Positions 9,474 to 18,138 of a stretch of DNA of 33,367 nt are shown piece after piece (within the stretch, counting starts at the first letter, position 1; each line of letters opens with the position of its first letter). The position numbers and the translations under genes are program-made. The notes under the pieces were generated by a model. It was given only the letters and a program-made list of their open reading frames with translations. It was not told the origin of the DNA and ran no database searches. Location of the stretch: the NCBI GenBank assembly GCA_002689605.1, contig NZGY01000022.1:1-33367 (forward strand). The letters run 5' to 3'. This DNA comes from Filomicrobium sp. Lineage in GTDB: Bacteria; Pseudomonadota; Alphaproteobacteria; Rhizobiales; Hyphomicrobiaceae.

Positions 9474-10489
9474 ACAGTCGCCCTTCAACGCTAGATTCGA
9501 CAAGCATTGTGCAGACCGGACCAGCCATCCTCTGCATGCTTTGTAGCGTTGGCCTTCTCACCTGCAATGATACCATTGTGAAATCTCTGAGTGCGCATTA
9601 TCCAACCGGGCAGTTGTTGTTCATCCGTGGGATCTTTATATGGCCTTGGATCTTCGGTCTGGCATTGTGGTATGGCGGCCTTCATACCCTGAAGATTAAA
9701 AGCTTCGATGGCCAGATCCTGCGTAGCCTATGTGTGATTGCGAGCGCATTCCTTTTCGTTGCGGGGCTGCGCGTCCTTCCATTGGCCGAGACTGTTGCCG
9801 CTGCTTTTACAGGCCCCCTGTTCATCACGGCTCTAGCCCCTTTCATGCTTGGTGAACGCGTCGGCTGGCGAAGATGGCTAGCAGTTTGCGTAGGGTTCGG
9901 TGGTGCGCTCCTCATGATCAAGCCTGGCACGGATACTCTACAATTGGCAGTATTGTTTCCGCTTGCCGCTGCATTTTGCGCTGGATTAAAGGATGTCATC
10001 ACACGCCGCATAGCACAGACCGAGTCACCGGTTGCCGTGCTTGCTGTTGCAACAGCTGCCATGGTGATTGCGGGTGCAGCAACGCTTCCATTTGCCTGGG
10101 TGGACATACGAACTGATCACTTGTGGCGTTTTGCACTGATGGCTGCCGTTATCGCACCAGCTCAATTGTTGATGATCGAAGCTTTCCGTCGTGGCGAAGC
10201 TGCCGTTGTTGCTCCGTTCAAATACACCTCCTTGATATGGGCTCTTATCCTTGGCTTCTTGGTGTTCGGAGATTTTCCAGATAGCTGGACCCTCGGAGGT
10301 GCAGCCATCATTATGTCAGCGGGGCTGTATGTCCTGCATCGAGAAGCTATTGTACGACGGAGCCAAAGGCATGCTGAGAACAGCCCCCCCCCCCAGCGCA
10401 CAAAACATCAGCTCAGAGTGCCAATAGTTCAGATTCATCTATTAGACCGGTTTCCAGTTGAAAGGGCCCTAAGTGACAAAACTCAATGA
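9470..10489 (+). CDS. EamA/DMT-family transporter
   Basis: A 339-residue inner-membrane protein with about ten hydrophobic helices in two EamA repeats. Examples are LPLAETVAAAFTGPLF in the first half and GEAAVVAPFKYTSLIW in the second, typical of drug/metabolite transporter superfamily permeases. It begins inside the GAF gene (ATGA overlap at 9470-9473). The membrane domain ends near residue 295. A 40-residue polar tail follows, and its frame depends on an 11-base C tract at 10384-10394. In the present frame the gene ends at 10489 and overlaps the next gene's GTG start by 17 bases. Transport direction and substrate are unknown, though the operon suggests an amide or peptide-like compound. Confidence 0.88.
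   Translation: MNSRPSTLDSTSIVQTGPAILCMLCSVGLLTCNDTIVKSLSAHYPTGQLLFIRGIFIWPWIFGLALWYGGLHTLKIKSFDGQILRSLCVIASAFLFVAGLRVLPLAETVAAAFTGPLFITALAPFMLGERVGWRRWLAVCVGFGGALLMIKPGTDTLQLAVLFPLAAAFCAGLKDVITRRIAQTESPVAVLAVATAAMVIAGAATLPFAWVDIRTDHLWRFALMAAVIAPAQLLMIEAFRRGEAAVVAPFKYTSLIWALILGFLVFGDFPDSWTLGGAAIIMSAGLYVLHREAIVRRSQRHAENSPPPQRTKHQLRVPIVQIHLLDRFPVERALSDKTQ
10384..10394. repeat. Homopolymer of 11 C residues in the EamA gene tail
   Basis: Eleven consecutive C bases encode part of SPPPQ near the C-terminus of the transporter. Gaining one C would move the stop to 10459-10461, and losing one would move it to 10425-10427. Both would remove the 17-base overlap with the downstream amidase start at 10473. 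Such tracts are prone to slippage in replication and sequencing, so the length itself may be an assembly artefact. Confidence 0.9.
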
Positions 10490-11792
10490 AATGACTGCGA
10501 CAGAGGCTGCCAATAAGATTGCGACTGGCGAAGCCACGGCAGAGCAATTGGTGCAAGCTTGCCTTGATAGGATCTCAGAGCGTGAGGACGACGTGCAGGC
10601 ATGGGTTTACCTGGACCCTGACTATGCGCTTTCCCAGGCAAGGACGGCCGATGAGGCGCGGAATAGTGGCAAAGGGATTGGCCCTCTCCACGGCGTGCCT
10701 GTTGGGATTAAAGATATCATTGATACAGCCGATATGCCGACGGAGAACGGGTCCCCAATCTTTGCAGGGCGCCGGACCAACCATGACGCCAGATGTGTTG
10801 CGGCTTTGCGTGCCGCCGGCGCGATTGTTATGGGCAAGACTGTTACGACGGAACTAGCAAACCTTTGTCCGAATAAGACGCGCAATCCGCACAATTTGGA
10901 ACATACGCCTGGAGGATCTTCATCTGGATCTGGTGCAGGCGTTGCGGATTTTCACATCCCGCTTGCACTCGGCACACAGACGGGCGGCTCGGTGATAAGG
11001 CCAGCATCTTTCAATGGTATATATGGCCTTAAGCCAACGCTTGGTCTGATCCCGCGTGGCGGTGTGTTAATGCAGTCGCATATGCTAGATACTGTCGGCA
11101 CTTACGGGCGATCATTGGATGATCTTGCCCTGATTACCGACGTAATCTCCATCTACGAACCCGAAGACGCGCAGAGTTACACTGGTAGCCGCGGGAGCCT
11201 GCGCGACATGCTTGCGCAAGAACCACCACGCACGCCGCGCTTTGCTTTTCTACGAACACCGGCATGGGACCACGCCGAGCCGGAAGCGCAAAAGGCCATT
11301 GAGGATGTTGCGGCATCACTTGGCGATCAATGCGAAACAATGGACCTACCGGAACCATTTGATCAGATCATCGATTTGCATCTGACCGTCATGGGCGCTG
11401 AAGATCTAGCCTACTACGGAGAGTATCTCGAAAAACAAACTGAGTTGCTCAGTGATGTCATAAAGGAACGTCTCGAGCATGCGAAGACCATTCGCGGAGA
11501 TGCCTATGTCAAAGCTCTGCTTGCCCGCGAAACGATTTACGAAAGTTTGGTGAAGCTGCTTGGTGATTACGACGCAGTTTTGTGTCTGCCATCTTGTGGG
11601 CCAGCACCGAAGAGCCTTGAAACGACAGGCAGTGCGATTTTCAATGGTCTTTGGACCTATCTCGGTGTCCCGTGTGTGTCGTTGCCGAAACTGACCATCA
11701 ACGGAATGCCCCTAGGCGTCCAACTGGTTGGCATGCGTGGCGACGAAGGCCGCTTGCTCAGAACTGCGCGTTGGTTGGATAACCAGCTATAG
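10473..11792 (+). CDS. Amidase-signature-family amidohydrolase
   Basis: A 439-residue amidase-signature enzyme with the full Ser-cisSer-Lys triad expected for amide hydrolysis. Lys80 is in GVPVGIK, Ser149 is in the GGSSSGSG motif, and the nucleophile Ser173 is in GTQTGGSVIRP. The GTG start at 10473 is favoured because GAAAGG lies 8 bases upstream; ATG 10491 in the same frame is a possible alternative. It overlaps the transporter's 3' end, so it belongs to the M19-GAF-EamA run and may hydrolyse the compound that transporter moves. The substrate cannot be predicted from the motifs. It is one of three amidases in the window, and they look clearly different from one another, so recent duplication is unlikely. 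Confidence 0.9.
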   Translation: MTKLNEMTATEAANKIATGEATAEQLVQACLDRISEREDDVQAWVYLDPDYALSQARTADEARNSGKGIGPLHGVPVGIKDIIDTADMPTENGSPIFAGRRTNHDARCVAALRAAGAIVMGKTVTTELANLCPNKTRNPHNLEHTPGGSSSGSGAGVADFHIPLALGTQTGGSVIRPASFNGIYGLKPTLGLIPRGGVLMQSHMLDTVGTYGRSLDDLALITDVISIYEPEDAQSYTGSRGSLRDMLAQEPPRTPRFAFLRTPAWDHAEPEAQKAIEDVAASLGDQCETMDLPEPFDQIIDLHLTVMGAEDLAYYGEYLEKQTELLSDVIKERLEHAKTIRGDAYVKALLARETIYESLVKLLGDYDAVLCLPSCGPAPKSLETTGSAIFNGLWTYLGVPCVSLPKLTINGMPLGVQLVGMRGDEGRLLRTARWLDNQL

Positions 11793-11812
11793 GTAACGGC
11801 CTTATGTCGTTT

Positions 11813-11838
11813 GGGAGTGGCATCGGCATGCCGCTCCC
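11813..11838. terminator. Hairpin between convergent genes, probable bidirectional terminator
   Basis: GGGAGTGGCAT (11813-11823) pairs with ATGCCGCTCCC (11828-11838) over 11 positions, with one T-G wobble and a CGGC loop. It sits between the amidase stop (11792) and the DsbA-like gene stop (11866), which are convergent. There is no strong T tract on either strand, so it may be a weak or factor-assisted terminator. Confidence 0.55.
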
Positions 11839-11865
11839 GCCTTATAGGACAATGCGATGCGCGCA

Positions 11866-12576
11866 CTATTCGGCGCGGATGATCTTTTCGAACTTGGCCA
11901 CCGAACGTGGATTCACAAGCGGCTTTCCGTTGATAAAGAATGTGGGTGTCTCAAGCACTCCAAATGTCCCGTCGGCCCGGTTTCGGGCATCCATAATTTT
12001 CTTCAACAATTCCTGTCGCCCGAGACAGGCCTCAAAACTCTTTTCATCCCCTCCATATTCCTTGAATATTCTGGCCAACCCACTGCGCAGATCTTGCCCC
12101 TTTCGCGTGAGCCAATCCTGTTGCCTTTCCAAGAGTGCCCATAAGAACTTGTAGCTGTCTGGTCGTTTCACACAATATGTGAGCATGGCAGAGGCCGCCG
12201 CAATTCGATCTAGCGGAAAGGGACGGATGATAAGCTGCATGTCACCTTTATCGATGTACTTTGATTGCAGTACTGGCAGGATCTTCCGCTGGAAGTGACC
12301 GCACAAACCACAGCTCACCGATGTGTAGGCGACAATCGTCGTTCGCGCGCCCGAACTGCCAAGTCTTAGTTCAGGTAACGAACCTGGTTTGAGCAAATCC
12401 GCAAATCGCTCATTGCCGAGCGCGTCGGGGATCGGTGGTTGGAATTGACTGTGGCTACCAGAATTGCTTTGTGCCATCGCAAATGGCACAGCGGCGCAAA
12501 CCATCAATGCTGCAACAAGCCCATAATTTGCGTGCGACCAAAACCAGAGCAACTTCAGCATCACGATATCCAGCAT
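11866..12576 (-). CDS. DsbA-like periplasmic thioredoxin-fold protein
   Basis: A 236-residue secreted thiol-disulfide oxidoreductase. A signal peptide is visible (hydrophobic stretch ending AVPFAMA). The CxxC active site is Cys89-Gly-Leu-Cys92, and the cis-proline loop appears as TPTFFINGKPL near the C-terminus. The fold is the DsbA/BdbD type with a helical insertion between them. ATG 12576 is chosen (GGTGAG about 6 bases upstream). ATG 12561 would also leave a good signal peptide, and the longest frame starts at 12630. It would form or rearrange disulfides in periplasmic proteins, though the partner is unknown. It is the gene after the DddP-like M24 gene on the same strand, with about 120 bases between them. 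Confidence 0.82.
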   Translation of the reverse strand: MLDIVMLKLLWFWSHANYGLVAALMVCAAVPFAMAQSNSGSHSQFQPPIPDALGNERFADLLKPGSLPELRLGSSGARTTIVAYTSVSCGLCGHFQRKILPVLQSKYIDKGDMQLIIRPFPLDRIAAASAMLTYCVKRPDSYKFLWALLERQQDWLTRKGQDLRSGLARIFKEYGGDEKSFEACLGRQELLKKIMDARNRADGTFGVLETPTFFINGKPLVNPRSVAKFEKIIRAE

Positions 12577-12695
12577 CTTAGTCTCACCACTACAAGCCGC
12601 CAGCATTGTTTCTGGACAACATTCATGCACGCTTAGGTGGCGCGTCCTAGCTCCCGGCGATAATTTCTTCTTGAGACGGCATCAGAGCTTCATGC

Positions 12696-13952
12696 TCAAG
12701 ACAGAAAAGTTTCTTCAAAGGGAAACTGCGACAACACTTCTATTCCAGTCTCAGTCACCAAACATTGTTCCTCCAGCTTGACACCCTCACCTCGACCTTC
12801 TTCGCCGATGAAGCTCTCGACGCAAATTGTCATGTTGGGTTTAACAACCCCGTCGTAGCCAGCATCAGGAAAGTCTGCGCGATGGTAGAGATAGGGGTAC
12901 TCGCCTGTCATTCCCGTGCCGTGAGCTGACAGATAATACCTGTTGGCGAAATACTTATCGGGAATGCTCCAGGCCTGCTCCGCGTATTCTCGGAAACTCA
13001 TTCCGGGTTTCAAGATACCGATATTGTGGTGAACCTGTTCGAAAGCGGTGCGGTAAAGATCCTTCTGCGCATCACTCGGTTTATCTGGTCCGGCGTGGAA
13101 GGTCCGTGAAAAGTCGCAGCAGTATCCATAGCAACCAACAACGTCTGTATCGAGTGCGATGAGAGCATTGGGAGCAATTATGCTATCGGATGACTCCTGG
13201 AACCACGGGTTGGTACGTTCGCCAGCATTCAGCAGGCGCGTCTCGACATAGTCGCCACCTTGGGCGATGACGCCTTGATGTAACACTGACCACAATTCAT
13301 TCTCAGTCATGCTTGGCTTGATGGCATCACGCAAGTTGGCAACTGCTCGCTCCGTTGACTTGATCGATGCACGAATGCACTTCAGTTCTTCTGTGGACTT
13401 GATAGATCGTGCATGTTCAACCGGTTCTTGGGCATCACAAATTCGGAAGCCTTCCTGTGCAATGGCACCAGCAGCCCCGGCGTTGAACCGCTCAACACCG
13501 ACACAGGCAGCTTGACCCACTTTTTCTCTCAGCGTTGACGCCATATCTCGTGCCCAGTGCACCTCACGTTCGGCGATCGCTGGTCCAGCCGCGACGAAGC
13601 TAGCCGTTATAGATGGGCGCACTTCAGAGATTGTCTGAAAACCACCGGCAAGGTGCATGCAGCCAGTGAACTCATAAAGAATGGCATCTGCCTCTGTCAG
13701 CAACAGATAGCGCGCGGGCGCGTTGCGTCCTGTAAAGACTTGCATATTGCGCGTGCCAGTTGCATCCTTGATGTTAACAGAGTCGTTGAGAATGAGCGCA
13801 GCAATGCCGCGCTTTGCCATCTCGGAGCGCACGCGGCCGAGGCGGTATTGGCGAACAGCCACTTCATCGATTTCTCCAGCATCGGGACTGCGATCAAGCA
13901 ATCGTATATCTTTGAGCCCTGCGCGATCTGCGTGCCAATCGAAGTTTGTCAT
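12696..13952 (-). CDS. M24 metallopeptidase-fold protein closely related to DMSP lyase DddP
   Basis: A 418-residue creatinase/prolidase-fold protein. Segments such as ETRLLNAGERTNPWFQE and ALDTDVVGCYGYCCDFSRTF match my memory of DddP far better than ordinary Xaa-Pro peptidases. All remembered DddP metal ligands have counterparts at one constant offset of 27: Asp268, Asp270, Asp280, His344, Glu379 and Glu394. Tyr339 corresponds to DddP Tyr366. The position of the DddP base Asp377 is Gly350 here, in HGTGMTGEYP. DMSP cleavage is therefore doubtful, and peptidase, creatinase-like or other hydrolase activity is possible. The ATG at 13952 has AGGAGC about 10 bases upstream. The DsbA-like gene follows on the same strand, and the lipocalin-like gene is divergent. 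Confidence 0.85.
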   Translation of the reverse strand: MTNFDWHADRAGLKDIRLLDRSPDAGEIDEVAVRQYRLGRVRSEMAKRGIAALILNDSVNIKDATGTRNMQVFTGRNAPARYLLLTEADAILYEFTGCMHLAGGFQTISEVRPSITASFVAAGPAIAEREVHWARDMASTLREKVGQAACVGVERFNAGAAGAIAQEGFRICDAQEPVEHARSIKSTEELKCIRASIKSTERAVANLRDAIKPSMTENELWSVLHQGVIAQGGDYVETRLLNAGERTNPWFQESSDSIIAPNALIALDTDVVGCYGYCCDFSRTFHAGPDKPSDAQKDLYRTAFEQVHHNIGILKPGMSFREYAEQAWSIPDKYFANRYYLSAHGTGMTGEYPYLYHRADFPDAGYDGVVKPNMTICVESFIGEEGRGEGVKLEEQCLVTETGIEVLSQFPFEETFLS

Positions 13953-14172
13953 TGTTGCAGTTTGCTCCTATTCCAGAACTGACGTCTCAACTCCAACTTG
14001 CTCAACAACTTTGAGTGCGATCTGATAATAGCTTTCAACGCGATCAGATATTGCCTAGTTACCAGCTCAGATGCCTCGCTCTGAAGCGACGCTTAATGTC
14101 TTGAGGACGAGACAGCGGGTTTGCGACTATTGTAAATTGAACATCGGAACATCTGATGCAGGAGACGTAAGC

Positions 14173-14568
14173 ATGCCAAACATTGTTGGCACATGGCGGT
14201 TGGTTCGCGGATCAGCTGTCGATCAAGATGGGAACCAATTGGCGCCACCCTACGGCGGGGAACAGGCCATGGGCCGTGTCACTTTCAATTCTGATGGGCG
14301 GATGATGGCCGTTCTTTGTGATGGCAGACCATGCTTACCACCAGAGGAAGTGAGAGAGTACACGTCGTACTGCGGCAACTACACTTTTGATGGCAAGCGA
14401 TTAATCACACGGGTCGACGCCGCTTCGGATGCGGATCGCATGGGCACCGATCAGGTGCGTGACGTTCATTTTGAGGGTGAGCTTATGGTATTGCGCCCAC
14501 CGGTGAAGGCATATGGATCTACGGTCCAGCAGCGCGAGTTGGCATGGGAGAAAATTGCCGACGTTTGA
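14173..14568 (+). CDS. Small lipocalin-like domain protein
   Basis: A 131-residue soluble protein resembling the bacterial lipocalin-like family: a start reading IVGTWRLV, then GRVTFNSDGRMMAVL, YCGNYTFDG and a terminal QQRELAWEKI, as in a small beta-barrel. ATG 14173 is chosen because AGGAG lies 8 bases upstream and the barrel motif begins at once; upstream in-frame codons look like leader. There is no signal peptide, so it is probably cytoplasmic. Proteins of this family often sit in catabolic clusters and presumably bind a small hydrophobic ligand, but no reaction is established. It is a lone plus-strand gene between minus-strand genes, convergent with the amidase 56 bases downstream. Confidence 0.75.
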   Translation: MPNIVGTWRLVRGSAVDQDGNQLAPPYGGEQAMGRVTFNSDGRMMAVLCDGRPCLPPEEVREYTSYCGNYTFDGKRLITRVDAASDADRMGTDQVRDVHFEGELMVLRPPVKAYGSTVQQRELAWEKIADV

Positions 14569-14624
14569 AGACGGACCAGCTTTTTCTGCTCAATCAACTC
14601 AATGTGGAATGTGCCGTCTTAACT

Positions 14625-16022
14625 TCAGGCAATAGCAACAGGCTCCAGTGTTTTCAGCATCCACCGCGCGAGCGATGTCATTCTAGCATCCTCGTGTTTC
14701 TGACCAATGAGCTGCACACCAACCGGCAAGCCATCAACGGCAAGAATAGGCACGTTTACGACAGGTGCAAATAGCATCGAACTTGGATAGTTGAAAACTG
14801 CATTTCCGGTCGGTCGCGCCGCCCGTGGCTCGCCCGGTTTGTCTCCTGCCCAAATCGGTGCCGGCCCGGGACATGATAATGAAATCATTGCATCCGCTTT
14901 GCGTGCCACCTGTCCATGCACTGCTTGTGCCTTTGTCCGTTCCAACAAACGCGCCTGATAGTCCGCCGGCGTCAACGCCTCCGCCTTCTCGAGCGTTGCC
15001 ATCGCCCGCGCACTCAAACCACCACCTTTTTCCTCTACAATATTGCGTTGATACCATCGGTTCTCCCAACCAGTGATATCCGCGCAAATTGCTGTCGCTT
15101 CGCTGATCGCTTGCTCGATTAGTTCCACCTCCGGATCATTGCGACGGTCCAGCAGCTCAATACCAGCGGCGACCAATTGCTCTCGGAAAGCCGCAAACGC
15201 TTGCTTGCTCTTTTCGTCCAGAGCTCCCCATCCTTCGGTTTCGAGAACAATGAGTCGTTGAGGCTTTATAGGAAGCGGTGCTGCAAGCGGACCACTCAGA
15301 GCCATACAGCCACGGTCTCCACCAGCGCGCCTCGCGATCTCAATTGATGCCTGCCACATGTCTTCAATGCATCCAGCGTGAACGCCATGCGTGCTCATAC
15401 TGGTGGCCATTCGCTCTCCACGATTGATGGCCCCTTGAGTTGGCTTCAATGACACGTTGCCACAGAAACCAGACGGCCGAATAATTGATCCACCAACTTG
15501 GCTGCCAATTGCTGCGGGCATCATATGGGCTGCGACCGCGGCTGCTGAACCAGAAGATGATCCACCAGGCGTCCGCGCTTGATCAAACGGATTGGTTGTC
15601 GGGCCAGGATGAGCGCCGCCCAACTCCGCTGTGACCGTCTTGCCGAAGATCACCGCACCTGCTTGTCGCAATGCCCAAACGGCCGCGTTATCACGCTTAG
15701 GAAAGTTTCCTTTGAGTGCCTCGCAATTCATCTCGGTAGGCATCTCTCGGGTTTCAAGAAGATCTTTGATCCCAATGGGCATGCCATCAATGCTCGATAA
15801 AGGATCGCCATCCTTATAGCGCTTGGTACTAGCATCTGCGGCAGCACGCGCGGTTTCGCGATTGAGATTTGCAAAGGCTTGAACGACTGGCTCTCGTTCA
15901 TCGATTGTCGCAAGACATCTCTCTAGATAGTCTCTTGGCGTATCAGCCCCCTCTCGGAAGCTCGCCACGGCATCATGGAATGTCAGCTGCTTGAATGTGC
16001 GAGGATCATAAGTGCCAGGCAT
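14625..16022 (-). CDS. Amidase-signature-family amidohydrolase
   Basis: A 465-residue amidase. The catalytic triad residues are Lys86 (GMPIGIK), Ser155 (GGSSSGSA) and Ser179 (GSQVGGSIIRP). The last gene of the nine-gene minus-strand operon, it starts 18 bases after the stop of the preceding amidase. The C-terminal part reads PVNVPILAVDGLPVGVQLIG, as is typical. The operon's ureide-hydrolysing enzymes suggest a role in releasing ammonia from a primary amide product, but this is inference. It ends 56 bases from the convergent lipocalin-like gene. Confidence 0.9.
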   Translation of the reverse strand: MPGTYDPRTFKQLTFHDAVASFREGADTPRDYLERCLATIDEREPVVQAFANLNRETARAAADASTKRYKDGDPLSSIDGMPIGIKDLLETREMPTEMNCEALKGNFPKRDNAAVWALRQAGAVIFGKTVTAELGGAHPGPTTNPFDQARTPGGSSSGSAAAVAAHMMPAAIGSQVGGSIIRPSGFCGNVSLKPTQGAINRGERMATSMSTHGVHAGCIEDMWQASIEIARRAGGDRGCMALSGPLAAPLPIKPQRLIVLETEGWGALDEKSKQAFAAFREQLVAAGIELLDRRNDPEVELIEQAISEATAICADITGWENRWYQRNIVEEKGGGLSARAMATLEKAEALTPADYQARLLERTKAQAVHGQVARKADAMISLSCPGPAPIWAGDKPGEPRAARPTGNAVFNYPSSMLFAPVVNVPILAVDGLPVGVQLIGQKHEDARMTSLARWMLKTLEPVAIA

Positions 16023-16040
16023 ATCTGCTCTTTCAAAAAT

Positions 16041-17411
16041 TTAAGATACCTGTTCCAGATTTGGTTGGGGAAATTGCCCACGAGCCTCTTCGAAGGCCTT
16101 ACCGATCCGAAGTGCCAACGGATCATCAAAATGCCGCACAACTATTTGCAATGCTGTCGGCAGCCCCTTGGCGGTCAGATTTATTGGCACCGATAATGCG
16201 GCAAGTTCAAGGTAATTGACGAACCGGGTTAGGATCGACAGTGGCATAATGCTTTCGTCTGCGTCTGAAATGGGAATAGCTGCCATTGGTATCGTCGGCA
16301 GAATGATAGCCTCAATGTTATCGATAACGGCCTCAAAGTCTCGGATGGACGTCTCACGAGCGCGTCGGATGCGGACGAGATCTGCTGCTGTTATTGACTT
16401 GCCGTATCTAAATCTATTGCGGTTTGGCTCGCCAAGTTTCGATTCCGGATCCTCGACCAAATCGGCATAGGTTGCATAAGACTCTGACGACGACACCTGA
16501 CCACACAGACGCTGGTATGCCTTGTAGTCCAGAGGCAATTTAGCTTGCGAAATGGTGGCGCCAGCTTCTCGCAGGCGATTGACAGCAAGTTCGAACGCAG
16601 CGGCAACTTCATCGGTGAGAAAGGGCATTTCAGAAAGTTCCAAGCGCGCCAACCGCACACCTTGAATGCCTCGATCAAGTTGCCGTATGGGGCAAGGGAA
16701 ACTTCTACCAACAGTCGTTGGATCGCTGGGATCTGCACCCTGCATAGCAGCCAGCATGTGTGCAGCAAGTTCCACATTGCTTGTCAGAGGCCCGACAGTG
16801 TCCAGCGTCTCGGATAAAGGCGTGACGCCTGTACGGCTCACTAAACCAATCGATGACTTGTGTCCGACACAACCGCATACAGCCGCTGGTATCCGCACGG
16901 AGCCACCAGTGTCAGTACCCAACCCAGCGCTTGCCAGTCCCGATCCGACCAGCACACCCGTTCCACTTGATGAACCTCCTGGGACATGTGGAACGTCCAT
17001 ACTCCAAGGATTGACCGGCGTTCCAACTGTCTCATTGGTTCCCCAACTGCCGATTGCGAACTCAACTGTATTGGCTTTGGCAATAGGAATTGCACCTACG
17101 GCCCGCAAACCTGCTACAGCAGGTGCGTCCTTCAATGCGGGTGTATTGTCCGCCTGGGTTAGCGATCCGGATTTGGTTGGAACCCCGGCAACGTCAATTA
17201 TGTCTTTGACCACGAACGGCAAGCCATGGAGTGGTCTCAGCGTGCTGCCACAAGACGCTAACTGATCGCGATGCTGCGCATCTGCTCTCGCCTGTTCGTC
17301 AAACCGCGCTGCGACCGCATTGAGAGAATCCTGGTGCCTATTCAATCCTTCCAGCCCAGCATTCACGGCCTCTTGCGCATGTCCCGGCTTGGGCACCCCA
17401 TTCACTGACAT
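16041..17411 (-). CDS. Amidase-signature-family amidohydrolase
   Basis: A 456-residue amidase with Lys69 (GLPFVVK), Ser147 (GGSSSGTG) and Ser171 (GTDTGGSVRIP). The GTDTGGSVRIPA form is the classical one, whereas the two other amidases in the window carry GTQTGGSVIRP and GSQVGGSIIRP, so this is a different subgroup. The N-terminal helix region before the triad Lys is somewhat short. A start slightly upstream cannot be excluded, although the PPOX gene ends only 30 bases before this start. It is the penultimate operon gene. The substrate is unknown. Confidence 0.9.
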   Translation of the reverse strand: MSVNGVPKPGHAQEAVNAGLEGLNRHQDSLNAVAARFDEQARADAQHRDQLASCGSTLRPLHGLPFVVKDIIDVAGVPTKSGSLTQADNTPALKDAPAVAGLRAVGAIPIAKANTVEFAIGSWGTNETVGTPVNPWSMDVPHVPGGSSSGTGVLVGSGLASAGLGTDTGGSVRIPAAVCGCVGHKSSIGLVSRTGVTPLSETLDTVGPLTSNVELAAHMLAAMQGADPSDPTTVGRSFPCPIRQLDRGIQGVRLARLELSEMPFLTDEVAAAFELAVNRLREAGATISQAKLPLDYKAYQRLCGQVSSSESYATYADLVEDPESKLGEPNRNRFRYGKSITAADLVRIRRARETSIRDFEAVIDNIEAIILPTIPMAAIPISDADESIMPLSILTRFVNYLELAALSVPINLTAKGLPTALQIVVRHFDDPLALRIGKAFEEARGQFPQPNLEQVS

Positions 17412-17441
17412 CGGTTACACCATAGTGCTTGTAAGACGGGC

Positions 17442-18083
17442 CTAGTAGATCGTTTCCTTGAGCCGCTTTGGATAATTGCAGTCATATTCATCTCCATCAA
17501 ACTCCTGGCTGAGCGTGGAAATGATCTGGCCGGTCGTCGGCAGCTCCGACCTAACGATCTGACTTTCAGCCTGCCACAATTTTGACCGCACGAGCGCCTT
17601 CGGACACTGAAAATAGATAGTGTCAACTTTGACAAGAATGACTGTCGCTGGGACTTTACCCTGCATTTCAAAGGATGCACGCAACTCCGGTTCGGTAACG
17701 ATGTAGCCGCGCCCATTAATACGTATAGTTTCACCAATGCCGGGGATCAGGAAAAGCAGCGAGGCGCGCGGATCAACCACAAGATTGCGCAAGTTATCGA
17801 TACGATTATTGCCGCGTCTATCAGGTATCGCCACCGTATGCTCGTCGAGTACGCCCGCGAAACCTGGAGGATCCCCACGAGGTGAACAATCAACACCGTC
17901 TGGCCCAACAGTTGCCAACACGACGAACGGCGATTTCTCTATGAACGCCCGGTAATGATCAGAGATGTAGCCAATTTCCTTGACCAGTGAGGCCGGATTA
18001 GCTGGGCCATACGTCTCTTCAAGCTCGGTGAGAGAGGAGATTGTATAGTCTGCGTAGGCGCCTAATTCAGATTTGCTCTTCAT
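17442..18083 (-). CDS. PPOX-type (pyridoxamine phosphate oxidase-like) FMN flavoprotein
   Basis: A 213-residue split-barrel flavoprotein. The region around residues 52-80 (FVVLATVGPDG, then SPRGDPPGF) and the following DRRGNNRIDNL and DPRASLLFL segments are the usual FMN-binding pattern of the PPOX family that I associate with MSMEG_1061-type proteins. It is not the vitamin B6 enzyme PdxH, whose C-terminal motif is absent. It may reduce or oxidise a small molecule. Several relatives use F420 or FMN, and FMN is assumed here. ATG 18083 has GGGAG 5 bases upstream. The gene is 55 bases after the dioxygenase and 30 before the amidase, consistent with one operon. Confidence 0.82.
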   Translation of the reverse strand: MKSKSELGAYADYTISSLTELEETYGPANPASLVKEIGYISDHYRAFIEKSPFVVLATVGPDGVDCSPRGDPPGFAGVLDEHTVAIPDRRGNNRIDNLRNLVVDPRASLLFLIPGIGETIRINGRGYIVTEPELRASFEMQGKVPATVILVKVDTIYFQCPKALVRSKLWQAESQIVRSELPTTGQIISTLSQEFDGDEYDCNYPKRLKETIY

Positions 18084-18138
18084 TATCTCCCTTGCCTTTC
18101 ATGGAAGAACTTTTGTTGGCCGCTTGCTGTGTCGCGAA

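Noticed and set aside
14568-14620. AAGACGG / CCGTCTT inverted repeat between lipocalin-like gene and amidase
   Set aside because: Only 7 bp with a 39-base loop and no T tract after the second arm; not convincing as a terminator.
10473-17411. Tandem duplication of amidase genes
   Set aside because: The three amidases differ in motif form (GTQTGGSVIRP, GSQVGGSIIRP, GTDTGGSVRIP), length and N-terminus; they are distant paralogues, not recent copies.
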